A DNA stretch of 63,972 nucleotides. Origin: a bacterium (GTDB taxonomy: Bacteria; SZUA-79; Acidulodesulfobacterales; Acidulodesulfobacteraceae). Positions 1 to 8,119 of the stretch are shown here, piece by piece. Every line of letters starts with the position of its first letter. The stretch's first letter is position 1. The position numbers and the translations under genes are program-made. The DNA lies in NCBI GenBank assembly GCA_021825865.1, contig JAKAFU010000005.1:1-63972 (forward strand). The letters run 5' to 3'. The notes beneath the pieces are model-generated. The model was given only the letters and a program-made list of their open reading frames with translations, had not been told where the DNA came from and ran no database searches.

Positions 1-690
1 AAGTTCAATTTTATCATTATTGATATCCGGTTTAGCTGTATTTATGGCTGTTTCAAGAGCATTCAACATTATTCTTGCATCGCTGCCGGAATATCTTATA
101 AGAGCTTCCCTGCCGTATTCTTCTAAGTTTATTTTCTTTTTTTTAATAGTTTCATCGGAAGCAAGCGCTCTGTCTATAATCAGGTTTAAATCTTCTTCAA
201 ACAGAGGATGCAAAGTAAATACGGTTACTCTTGATAAAATAGGCGAATTTATTTCAAATGAAGGGTTTTCCGTCGTAGCTCCGATTAAGATGAGACTTCC
301 TTCTTCAATTGAATGAAGCAGGATGTCTTGCTGCGATTTATTGAAGCGATGAATTTCATCAATAAAGATAAGAATAGGCTTTCCGTAATATTTAAAATTA
401 GTATTTGCCTTGTCGATAATTTCTCTTAATTCTTTGACACCGCTTGATACTGCAGAGATTTTATAAAACTCATAACCGGATATACCGGCAATTATAGTGG
501 CAAGCGTGGTTTTTCCGCTTCCGGGAGGACCCCAAAATATCATAGAGCGTATGAATCCCGCATCAAGCATATTTTTTAAAGGTTTGCCTTCGCCAAGAAT
601 ATGATTTTGCCCGAAAAATTCATTTAATGATTTAGGTCTCAGCCTTTCTGCAAGGGGTTGAAGAATGTTTTTATACTCATCGGCGCTCAT
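1..690 (-). CDS. rarA: Replication-associated recombination protein A (RarA/MgsA), 5' part
   Basis: AAA+ ATPase of the RarA/MgsA/WRNIP1 family, which acts at stalled replication forks and is related to clamp loaders. The frame reads from an ATG at 690 to the window edge without a stop, so only about 230 N-terminal residues are present. Walker A GPPGSGKT lies at residues 54-61, Walker B with DEIH at 111-114, and a sensor-1-like GATTENPSF motif near 137-145. The N-terminal LAERLRPKSLNEFFGQ is typical of the family. No clear Shine-Dalgarno sequence precedes the ATG. The next minus-strand gene upstream ends at 795. The missing C-terminal part should hold the lid and the tetramerisation domain. 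Confidence 0.93.
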   Translation of the reverse strand, partial: MSADEYKNILQPLAERLRPKSLNEFFGQNHILGEGKPLKNMLDAGFIRSMIFWGPPGSGKTTLATIIAGISGYEFYKISAVSSGVKELREIIDKANTNFKYYGKPILIFIDEIHRFNKSQQDILLHSIEEGSLILIGATTENPSFEINSPILSRVTVFTLHPLFEEDLNLIIDRALASDETIKKKKINLEEYGREALIRYSGSDARIMLNALETAINTAKPDINNDKIEL

Positions 691-794
691 TTATTGATTT
701 ATTATTTAATTTATTATTTAAGTTATTTAATGACTTATGCGGCTTTGCTTTTAACGATAAGGTCTATAATGCGTAATAATATTGCTCTGTATTT

Positions 795-1415
795 TTATTT
801 TAGTTTTAAATTTTTCTTCATTTCTTCCATTATGCCGAGCCATATATCAATATCCGGTTTTAATTCAAATTCTATTATATCGGTTAACAGCGTATAATCT
901 GCATCTTTTTGCGTTGACATGATAGACGACAGCACTTTTTCTAAATCGCCAAAATGAGATTGTATAGATTTTTCTTTGTAAATAATATTGCTATAATCAA
1001 GCTTTGCAAATTGAGCAATTTTATCCATTATCTGAACAAAGACGGTTAATCCGTTAAGATAGCCGGCAAAATCTGTAAATCCTCCGGAATAATTGCCCCA
1101 CCTTATGCTGTCTGCAGTTTTATCGATACCTTTTTTAAACTCGTTGAAAAAAAGTATTACAGAATTTATTGACCCGTCAAGCATTTCTTTATGGCTCATA
1201 GTTGTAATTTTTATATTATCGCCATCAGATACAATCACGGCTTTTGATTTTTCCGAATCTGCCATAAGTTCGCTGTAATCGTTTCCGTTAACATCTATTT
1301 TCTTAATCAGTCTGCCTTCCGGCAAAATATCTTTAATGCTGCCGTACAAAATATCATTCATAGTCTTCCAGTCAGATAAAACTTGTACCTGATTATCATC
1401 GACAAAAAGCTGCAT
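795..1415 (-). CDS. Hypothetical protein, 206 aa, next to flagellar/sulfation genes
   Basis: I do not recognise the family. The protein is soluble, with no signal peptide or membrane segment. The N-terminal 70 residues (MQLFVDDNQVQVLSDWKTMN) look like a small beta-rich fold, and residues from about 75 on are predominantly helical with charged heptad-like stretches. A good ribosome binding site (GGAGG, 5 bases before the ATG) supports expression and this start. It sits between rarA and cysC on the same strand, at the end of the flagellar/glycosylation island, but separated from cysC by 166 bases of AT-rich repeats. A flagellar or chaperone role would be pure context inference. Confidence 0.75.
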   Translation of the reverse strand: MQLFVDDNQVQVLSDWKTMNDILYGSIKDILPEGRLIKKIDVNGNDYSELMADSEKSKAVIVSDGDNIKITTMSHKEMLDGSINSVILFFNEFKKGIDKTADSIRWGNYSGGFTDFAGYLNGLTVFVQIMDKIAQFAKLDYSNIIYKEKSIQSHFGDLEKVLSSIMSTQKDADYTLLTDIIEFELKPDIDIWLGIMEEMKKNLKLK

Positions 1416-1471
1416 TTGACTCCTCCGAATATAAATAAATATAAATCAATTAATAACTATAAATAATATAT

Positions 1472-1521
1472 ATAAATAAATAATAACTATAAATACATAA
1501 ATAAATAATAACTATAAATAC
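1472..1521. repeat. 25-bp perfect tandem duplication
   Basis: Two exact copies of a 25-bp A/T-rich unit (1472-1496 and 1497-1521, beginning ATAAATAAATAATAACTATA) lie in the intergenic space upstream of the 206-aa gene and downstream of cysC. A degenerate third copy precedes them around 1450. It is one of many short tandem duplications in the spacers of this window. Confidence 0.9.
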
Positions 1522-1581
1522 ATATCAATAAAGTTTTTTAACTAATTTGACTAAAATTGAATATATCAATTATAATATAAA

Positions 1582-2181
1582 TTATAAATTTAACAACCCA
1601 TTTTTTTTAATATAATCAATAATTTTTCTCACGGCGTCTTTAAAACATATATTCGGCGTCTTGATGTGCACATCTGCGGAAAGCGGCTTTTCATAAGGCG
1701 AATCTACTCCGGTATAATTATCTATCTCACCGTTAAATGCCTTTTTATACCAGCCTTTAGCGTCCCTTGCAGCGCAGTCGTGAAGCGGAGCATCTATAAA
1801 AACCTCCACAAAATCATCATCTCCGATAATTTCTTTTGCATATTGTCTGCCATCCCTGAAAGGCGAAATAAAGGGCACTATAGTTATGAGTCCGGCATCT
1901 GCAAAAAGTCTTGCTACTTCGGCAGTTCTTCTGATGTTTTCATTCCTGTCAAAATCAGAAAATCCCAAATCCGTATTGAGCCTATGCCTGATATTATCAC
2001 CGTCCATGAGGTATGTATGAAATTTTTTTTTATGCAGCTCTGCTTCCAGCAAGCCGGCGATAGTGCTTTTTCCGCTTCCGCTCAGTCCTGTAAACCATAA
2101 AACAAAACCGCCGTGTCCGTTTAACTTTTCCCTGTCTTTCCGCTTTACAATATGTTTTTGCCAGATAATGTTTGAAGTCAT
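1582..2181 (-). CDS. cysC: Adenylylsulfate kinase (APS kinase)
   Basis: Phosphorylates adenosine 5'-phosphosulfate with ATP to give PAPS, the universal sulfuryl donor. The 199-aa length is normal for stand-alone CysC. P-loop GLSGSGKST is at residues 32-40. It is followed by the family motifs MDGDNIRHRLNTDLGFS and RDEN-type NENIRR, then FISPFRDGR and the lid region KGWYKKAFNGEIDNYTGVD. No ATP sulfurylase or PAPS reductase is nearby. Instead the gene lies just downstream of a sulfotransferase, so PAPS made here most likely feeds sulfation rather than assimilation. The intervening spacer holds a 40-bp tandem repeat. Confidence 0.96.
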   Translation of the reverse strand: MTSNIIWQKHIVKRKDREKLNGHGGFVLWFTGLSGSGKSTIAGLLEAELHKKKFHTYLMDGDNIRHRLNTDLGFSDFDRNENIRRTAEVARLFADAGLITIVPFISPFRDGRQYAKEIIGDDDFVEVFIDAPLHDCAARDAKGWYKKAFNGEIDNYTGVDSPYEKPLSADVHIKTPNICFKDAVRKIIDYIKKNGLLNL

Positions 2182-2240
2182 TTTTTATCTTTTTATCTTA
2201 TCTATTTTTATTTATTTCAATTTATTTTTGTTTATTTTTA

Positions 2241-2320
2241 TTGTTTTATATTTATTTACATTTATTTTAAGTTATTTTTATTGTTTTATATTTATTTACA
2301 TTTATTTTAAGTTATTTTTA
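2241..2320. repeat. 40-bp perfect tandem duplication abutting the sulfotransferase stop codon
   Basis: Two identical 40-bp units (2241-2280 and 2281-2320, starting TTGTTTTATATTTATTTACA) lie between cysC and the sulfotransferase. The last three bases of the second unit are the sulfotransferase stop codon on the minus strand, so the duplication copied the very end of the gene and its 3' flank. Confidence 0.95.
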
Positions 2321-3316
2321 TTGTTTAGAGAGCACATCAATAGTTTTGCTGAGCTCCGCTATTTTATTATCTTTGTCTATAAGCACTTCATTCATGGCAA
2401 GTAATGTATTATAGGAAGCCTGCATAAAAAAAATAGTAGAACGCAGTTCTTTAAGCCATATTTTAATTCTCATAAACTCTCTGGCAACATTTAAATCTGT
2501 TATAGAAAAATCTTCCGAACATAATTTTCTTAATAAAATGTAAAATTCCGCAACCTTCGGCGGTATATTCTCATCAATTCTTAAATCTTCAATAGTAAAA
2601 GCGGCATGCCTCATACTATTCGTTAAAAAATCCGTCATATATTCTTTAAAAGCAGGGTTATTTTCATGGTCTATTTTAAGTTTTAGCCGTAATGCAATTT
2701 TTAGGAGCTGCGCCTCAGGATTTTCAAGCATATCGTCGTAATCGACAAAAACAGAGTCAAATCTGAATATAGGGTTCAAAATACAGTCTAAAACAGAAAC
2801 CATACCGCTCAGCCATATATAATATGCAATGATGATATCCATATTTCCCCGCTTAACCATAGAAGAAGCAGAGCTTTTCGGATTTCTGCAGACAACAACA
2901 AACGAGACATTCAATTTAAGTTCATTGAAAATTTCCTGCCATATTGGCAGCAGCTTCGCAATAAACGGGTCTTTAAAACCAAAAATATCTGTATTGCTTA
3001 ATCGTTCTTTAAGAATATTTTTAGCAGTATCTTTAAAAATAGTTATAGCCTTTTCCGGTATATTTCTCAAATTTATTAAAATTGCATTATCCGGTTTGCC
3101 TGTTAACATTTTTAACAATCCATAATTAAGCGAATTAATATCTGCATCCTCAAAAAAACCTTTTTCATTTCCCACATCCGGCGGATTATAAAGAGCTTTT
3201 CCAATGTCTATGCCGAGCGCATCAAGTCCCTTAGCGATAGCGCTCGTTCCGCTTCTCGGCACTCCGACTACTGCTATAATGCGTTTTTCTTCAGTTCCTG
3301 TATATTCCTTATTCAT
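2318..3316 (-). CDS. PAPS-dependent sulfotransferase family protein
   Basis: A 332-aa protein with the sulfotransferase nucleotide-binding signature: 5'-phosphosulfate loop GVPRSGTSAIAKG at residues 18-30 and a 3'-phosphate-binding segment CRNPKSSASS near 143-152. The family transfers sulfate from PAPS to hydroxyl groups of glycans, peptides or small molecules. The 60 C-terminal residues form a probable coiled coil (IDKDNKIAELSKTIDVLSKQ). It lies immediately upstream of cysC on the same strand and downstream of glycosyltransferases and flagellin genes. A sulfated surface glycan, possibly on flagellin, is the favoured but unproven target. The start codon itself is included in a 72-bp tandem duplication. 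Confidence 0.85.
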   Translation of the reverse strand: MNKEYTGTEEKRIIAVVGVPRSGTSAIAKGLDALGIDIGKALYNPPDVGNEKGFFEDADINSLNYGLLKMLTGKPDNAILINLRNIPEKAITIFKDTAKNILKERLSNTDIFGFKDPFIAKLLPIWQEIFNELKLNVSFVVVCRNPKSSASSMVKRGNMDIIIAYYIWLSGMVSVLDCILNPIFRFDSVFVDYDDMLENPEAQLLKIALRLKLKIDHENNPAFKEYMTDFLTNSMRHAAFTIEDLRIDENIPPKVAEFYILLRKLCSEDFSITDLNVAREFMRIKIWLKELRSTIFFMQASYNTLLAMNEVLIDKDNKIAELSKTIDVLSKQ

Positions 3317-3454
3317 AATTCAGAATATTATAATAAATACAAGCATATTGAATTATATCTTATTATATTTGCGCATATCTTCATTTATAATCTAGAATAT
3401 TACGATAAATACAAGCGTATTTTATTATATCTTATTATATTTGTGAATATCTTC
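3311..3454. repeat. 72-bp tandem duplication covering the sulfotransferase start codon
   Basis: Copy A is 3311-3382 and copy B 3383-3454. They have equal length and differ at only a handful of bases. Copy A contains the ATG and second codon of the sulfotransferase (ATG at 3316-3314). In copy B, which lies upstream on the minus strand, the corresponding triplet is mutated to ATA. Confidence 0.9.
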
Positions 3455-3482
3455 TTAATATTCGCTGTAAATAGATTACAGA

Positions 3483-3530
3483 AGATTTAATTATAGATTT
3501 AATTATAGATTTAATTATAGATTTAATTAT
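3483..3530. repeat. 12-bp tandem repeat, four exact copies
   Basis: Four copies of AGATTTAATTAT run head to tail, followed by a partial copy. The repeat lies in the spacer between the GT9 glycosyltransferase stop at 3557 and the sulfotransferase leader. Confidence 0.93.
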
Positions 3531-3556
3531 AGATTTTTGATCTAAAAATTTTAAAT

Positions 3557-5611
3557 TTATTTCTCTATCTTATTAATTCTGCCGGTTCTGTATTTTATCG
3601 AAAGTTTATCAAAAAATAGCGACCATATTTTCTTGAATATGAGCAGCTGGTGTTTATAACCGCTGTAATTCTTCAGCAAATCCACAGCCATGCCGAATAT
3701 GTCATAACTGACGGTACTGTTTAAATTTATAACATGAATATAATTTATGAGACACAGTTCATCGTAAGGCGATGAAATATGCTGCAGATTATAATCTATA
3801 GATTTCATATCAGTCATTACGTCATCTATTTTTTTCAAGTTAAGAGGGTCGTTTAAAGCTACATTTACCAAATTTTTTGCTTCATTCATACCTTCCTCGC
3901 ATAAACAGAGCATATCATCAATAGTACTGATTTCGTCATCTACGCCGCCTTCCGCATCGTAAGCATCATATATATCTGTAAATTCGCTGAAACAACCAAT
4001 AAAAAGGTCTATTTCATGATATATTCCGCTATTCTTGTCATAACCGCCATTATTATTATTGTTCTTGTTGTTACTTTCTTCATTAATGTTGTTATTATTA
4101 TCAACAGCGCCATTATTACTGTTGCTGTTATTGCTTTTTTTATTACTATTGTTATTATTACCATCGCTGCGGCCGTCTGTCTTGTTTTTCTTGTCTGAAT
4201 TAAGTTTAAAATCTTGTATATAAAAATATTCGAGCGAAAGTTTTAAAATCCTCAGTTTTAGAGCTTTAAGCGTAAGTCTGCCTCCGGCTGCAGGCAAAAA
4301 GTCGATAAATCCGTTCGCATCAAATCTTGAAATGTATGGTATGATACCGCTATTTTTGTATTTTAAAAAATATTCTTTAGCATCTGCAAAATCGGAAACA
4401 TCAGAGAGACTTGAAACGCCTGAAATATTAGAATTATTAGAAATATTAGAAATATTCGCAATATTAAGATTCTTTTCCAATTTAGTTTTTGCAATATCAA
4501 AAATATATTCCGGTTTAATAAGATTTTTGCAGACAGGATTCATGCACTTAATATGAAAATCGCATGGAAAGCAGCTGATATCCGGCGTAACAAGCGCCAT
4601 ATTTTCGGCGTAAGGTCCTGTTTCCATAAATCCGACGTGTCCGGTATAAATAACTATAAGGTCTATATGCAGACCGACACCTATATGCATTGTTCCGGTA
4701 TCGTGAGTAATAAGGAGTTTGCTCGCTCCCACGGTATAAATCAGACCTGCGATAGATGTTTTGCCTGTAAGATTTATGAGTCTTTGAGCTGATGTGCATT
4801 CTTTGCCGGTTTCTGTTTCGGCAATTTTTTTTTCTATATAGAGTCCGTTTTCTATATCATAAGGGGCGCCCAATAGTACTATTTTTATTTTAGCGTTGTA
4901 ATTTAAAAGCATACGGGCAAGTGAGGCAAAATAATCCATATGCCATTTCTTTGACTTTATCGAAGCGCCTATTGCAAAAGATACTATTATATCCCCTGCA
5001 TCCGGTCTTATGCCGTATTCTTTTAAATTATTTTTGAATTTTGCAATAGTTCTATTCTTAAAAGACAGCGCTATCTCATTTCTGTCTGCAGCATAATATT
5101 TATTTCTGTTTTCAGGCAGTCCGTCAAGACATCTTGCATAAATATCTACAAGATTTAAGACGCTTGCTTTTCTGTTTCTGACCGCAGAAAACAAATATGC
5201 TATCATTTTATCGTTAGAAACTATATTTCCTTCGCGGGTTATAGAAATACCGATATTTCTTTTAGAATTCAGCATATAAAGAAAATAGACGCTGAATTCG
5301 TCATGCGAAAGATTTATAGCTACGTCGTATTTTATATTTTTAATTTCATCTGAAATAGCAGCGTTGACGGCTTCATATACGGCAGAATTAAATTCAAAGT
5401 TTGTAGATTTCAACATTTCGGTTAGCTCTTTTAAATTCACCTGCCTTATATCGTCTATATATGGCAAAAAAGGCGTTATTTCATAAAATTCAGTCGAAAT
5501 GATAAGCGTGACGATACTTTCGGGGTAAAAGAACTTTATTTTTTGAAATAAGGCGGTTGATTGTATAATATCGCCCATTCTGGTGAGATTTAATATTACA
5601 ACCCTTTTCAT
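3557..5611 (-). CDS. Glycosyltransferase family 9 (heptosyltransferase-like) with long C-terminal extension
   Basis: The N-terminal ~370 residues look like a GT9/ADP-heptose:LPS heptosyltransferase. The start is MKRVVILNLTRMGDIIQSTA and the donor-binding segment is THDTGTMHIGVGL. A cysteine-rich segment (DISCFPCDFHIKCMNPVCKN) follows, seen in GT9 enzymes outside LPS loci. Residues ~380-405 are Asn/Ser rich, and ~474-527 form an asparagine-dominated linker; the final 150 residues are unrecognised. At 684 aa it is about twice a normal heptosyltransferase. Neighbours on the same strand are another glycosyltransferase and flagellar filament genes, so flagellin or surface glycosylation is more likely than core LPS synthesis. 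The donor sugar cannot be told from sequence. Confidence 0.85.
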   Translation of the reverse strand: MKRVVILNLTRMGDIIQSTALFQKIKFFYPESIVTLIISTEFYEITPFLPYIDDIRQVNLKELTEMLKSTNFEFNSAVYEAVNAAISDEIKNIKYDVAINLSHDEFSVYFLYMLNSKRNIGISITREGNIVSNDKMIAYLFSAVRNRKASVLNLVDIYARCLDGLPENRNKYYAADRNEIALSFKNRTIAKFKNNLKEYGIRPDAGDIIVSFAIGASIKSKKWHMDYFASLARMLLNYNAKIKIVLLGAPYDIENGLYIEKKIAETETGKECTSAQRLINLTGKTSIAGLIYTVGASKLLITHDTGTMHIGVGLHIDLIVIYTGHVGFMETGPYAENMALVTPDISCFPCDFHIKCMNPVCKNLIKPEYIFDIAKTKLEKNLNIANISNISNNSNISGVSSLSDVSDFADAKEYFLKYKNSGIIPYISRFDANGFIDFLPAAGGRLTLKALKLRILKLSLEYFYIQDFKLNSDKKNKTDGRSDGNNNNSNKKSNNSNSNNGAVDNNNNINEESNNKNNNNNGGYDKNSGIYHEIDLFIGCFSEFTDIYDAYDAEGGVDDEISTIDDMLCLCEEGMNEAKNLVNVALNDPLNLKKIDDVMTDMKSIDYNLQHISSPYDELCLINYIHVINLNSTVSYDIFGMAVDLLKNYSGYKHQLLIFKKIWSLFFDKLSIKYRTGRINKIEK

Positions 5612-5680
5612 AAAACTTTTAATCCTGTTTTGACGTCATTTTTCACAGTCATTGTGTTCTCATCCGCTGTAATGTTTTGA

Positions 5681-7834
5681 TTATGAATCTTCATGGTCTT
5701 TCTCTAATCTTGCGGCGCGGGCTTTCAGCGACCACAGCATAAGGAGCATAGCCTCTGTTTTTGACAGCCTTCCCTTGCCTCTCCTGATATAATCAACCAG
5801 CTCGGCTATAGAAACGGAGCCCTTGCCTTTGAATACCTTAATCAGGCTGTGCAGCTCAGGTTCTTTTTCCGTTTCCTTAAGAAGTTTTAATATATTTTCG
5901 CGTCTCGATACAAGCTTATTTTTTATAACATCATAGGAATTTAAGAGTATTATATTCATCATTTCGGAAACACGCCGTTCGTAAGTATGATGTTTTCTGA
6001 CGGTATTGTAGCCGTGTTTGGCGATAGTTGACCGTTCAGCTTCGTTATCTAAATAATAGCGTATTTTTTTTCTTAAATCTTCCACACTATCAAATACTAC
6101 TAGGTCTTTGCCGTCTTCAAAAATACCTTTTAAATATCTGCGCCTATCAACGAGCTGGAATCCGCCGCAGCCAAGTATCTCATAAACGCGCGGATTTAAA
6201 AAATCTCCGTCGGGGTTTATATCCCAATGCCACATGGATGAATGAAGATTAATATTTATCTTTGAATAATTATATATCTTTACAGCTTCTTCTTCGGTGA
6301 AACGTTTTCCGCCGTCCTGTATTAAAAGGCTCAAAGGCATATCGGCTATCCAGTCGTTGCCCCATATTTTAAAATTAAAATCGGTAAGTTTTGCAAATAC
6401 GTTTTTCCTGTTAAAATAGCCTGCGCCTGCAAAACTCACATCGCTGCCGTATTTTTTTTCATCATCTTCATCATATTTATTGACATTATTATCTGCGGTA
6501 TCGTTATTATTACGCTTATTATTGATATTGCTGTTATTATATTTATTATTAGCATCGTTGTTATCTATAGCATTGCTGTTATTATAGTTATTGTTGATAT
6601 CGTTCTTATCTAGAATAGCATACCCGCTATTATAAACAGCGTTATCGTTATTATAGTTTTTATCGGCGGCGCTATTGTCTGCATCATTGCTGTTGTTTTT
6701 GACGATTTTATCATGGAATGACGGAAGACAGGCAAGAGGCATATAATAAAAATTATGCAGACCCATATTCTCCAGTTCTTTAAAAAATTCATCCTTCTGG
6801 ATTGTGAAAAAATAATCAACATGTTTAGCTATGCCGCTCCAATAGGTGAGCGTTCTGAAATCTTCTACAAACCAGTATGCCGTAATTATTCCCATATTCC
6901 TGAGTCTTAAAATAACCCTCTCTGTCGCAGGCGACTGTGCCATAAATAGCACCATATCGGGCGGATTGTTCATCACTGCCGAAAGGAGGGCTTCGGACAT
7001 GAGATTTGAAAGCATCTGCCTTAATGAATTAATATGGTCTTCATTCCGGGTAAATTCGTTCAGATACTTATAGCCGTCGTAAAATCTGGAAAAATCTATA
7101 ATATCTGCGTTATATCCGCAATTCAGAAAAGCCTTGTATATATAATTTCCTACTGTGGAAGAACCGCCGTACATAGGCTGGGCTATAAGAACCCTGAAAG
7201 AGGAAGGACTAAAAAACTGATTTATATTAAACATCTTATGCATGCGGGCATATTCGTTTTTAAAAATATTTTTATATGAAATAAGTTCAAATAATTGCCG
7301 GTCGGTTTCGCCGAATACAATATCTTTTTCAGACACGGAAATCAATATTTCATTATATAGCAATTCTGAAACGTCACAGCTGCTCAGTATAAAATTAAGA
7401 GATTCCATTGAGGGTTCAACTACGGAAATTTTATGCGGATTTATCTCTCCAAATCTGTCTTCAAGCAGCTTTATGAGCTCTTTTATATGATAGCCGAAAC
7501 CGAGTCCGAAGATAATAATCTTTTCCGGCTTTTCGTGTTTTTTAGCGTACTTTTCAATTACGGAGGCTGCCCATTTTTTTCCTTCCGCAACCGGGTCGTA
7601 CGCCGAATGTACAGTGATGCCGTTGATTTTAAAAGTAGCACAGCCGCAGTATTCATGCGGCATACCTGTTTTCGCCGGCAGAAGTTCAAATGTTAATTTT
7701 GTGTCTTGTTCCGAATTTCTGCCGGATGATTTACGAAAAACTAAAATCTTTTCTAATAAAACCGGATTGATTTTCTTTAAAATTTCGGCATTCTTTTCAA
7801 AATAATTTTTAGCATCCATATCTATTATACTCAT
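5681..7834 (-). CDS. CgeB-like glycosyltransferase (DUF3880 plus GT1-type C-terminal domain)
   Basis: A 717-aa multidomain protein. Residues ~60-200 resemble the DUF115-like nucleotide-binding region of motility-associated proteins (IIFGLGFGYHIKELIKLLE). From ~217 (RVLIAQPMYGGSSTVGNYI) to ~370 is a DUF3880-type domain. Residues ~378-456 are an Asn-rich linker. From ~465 is a CgeB/GT1-type C-terminal domain (VSFAGAGYFNRKNVF, NPRVYEILGCGGFQLVD, HTYERR). The combination is common in proteins near flagellin genes, where they are thought to glycosylate filament protein. It is 70 bases upstream of the 684-aa GT9-like gene on the same strand. Acceptor and donor are unknown. Confidence 0.83.
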   Translation of the reverse strand: MSIIDMDAKNYFEKNAEILKKINPVLLEKILVFRKSSGRNSEQDTKLTFELLPAKTGMPHEYCGCATFKINGITVHSAYDPVAEGKKWAASVIEKYAKKHEKPEKIIIFGLGFGYHIKELIKLLEDRFGEINPHKISVVEPSMESLNFILSSCDVSELLYNEILISVSEKDIVFGETDRQLFELISYKNIFKNEYARMHKMFNINQFFSPSSFRVLIAQPMYGGSSTVGNYIYKAFLNCGYNADIIDFSRFYDGYKYLNEFTRNEDHINSLRQMLSNLMSEALLSAVMNNPPDMVLFMAQSPATERVILRLRNMGIITAYWFVEDFRTLTYWSGIAKHVDYFFTIQKDEFFKELENMGLHNFYYMPLACLPSFHDKIVKNNSNDADNSAADKNYNNDNAVYNSGYAILDKNDINNNYNNSNAIDNNDANNKYNNSNINNKRNNNDTADNNVNKYDEDDEKKYGSDVSFAGAGYFNRKNVFAKLTDFNFKIWGNDWIADMPLSLLIQDGGKRFTEEEAVKIYNYSKININLHSSMWHWDINPDGDFLNPRVYEILGCGGFQLVDRRRYLKGIFEDGKDLVVFDSVEDLRKKIRYYLDNEAERSTIAKHGYNTVRKHHTYERRVSEMMNIILLNSYDVIKNKLVSRRENILKLLKETEKEPELHSLIKVFKGKGSVSIAELVDYIRRGKGRLSKTEAMLLMLWSLKARAARLEKDHEDS

Positions 7835-7900
7835 ACCTGTTATATACCTGCACTTATTTCTATATAGACTGCATCTAAGCTAATTTTCGCAACAATAAAA

Positions 7901-8016
7901 TACCTAATAATATTAAGTAATGTCCGTTATATCAAACAATATCATGTTATACTAAACAATGTCCGGTATATTAAGCAATACCTAATAATATTAAGTAATG
8001 TCCGTTATATCAAACA
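7901..8016. repeat. 38-bp direct repeat with 78-bp period, plus degenerate short repeats
   Basis: An identical 38-bp block (TACCTAATAATATTAAGTAA onward) occurs at 7901-7938 and 7979-8016. The whole spacer 7895-8110 between the two glycosyltransferase genes is built from degenerate ~18-20 bp variants of AACAATATCATGTTATAC and AATGTCCGGTATATTAAGC. No array of spacers is present, so this is not CRISPR. Confidence 0.85.
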
Positions 8017-8119
8017 GTATCGGTTATACAAACAATATCATGTTATACCGATAAGTATCAGGTATATCAAGCAATACCAAATAGTATAAGATAATATCAG
8101 ACAACATCAAGTTGTCCGG

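Noticed and set aside
2063-2404. Plus-strand open frame of 113 codons, and many similar antisense frames (for example 1666-2100, 30580-30921, 34346-34636)
   Set aside because: They lie opposite genes with clear motifs, have biased composition and no ribosome binding sites, so they are shadows of the real genes.
7895-8110. Repeats resembling a CRISPR array
   Set aside because: Units are degenerate, AT-rich, without unique spacers of constant length, and no cas genes occur in the window.
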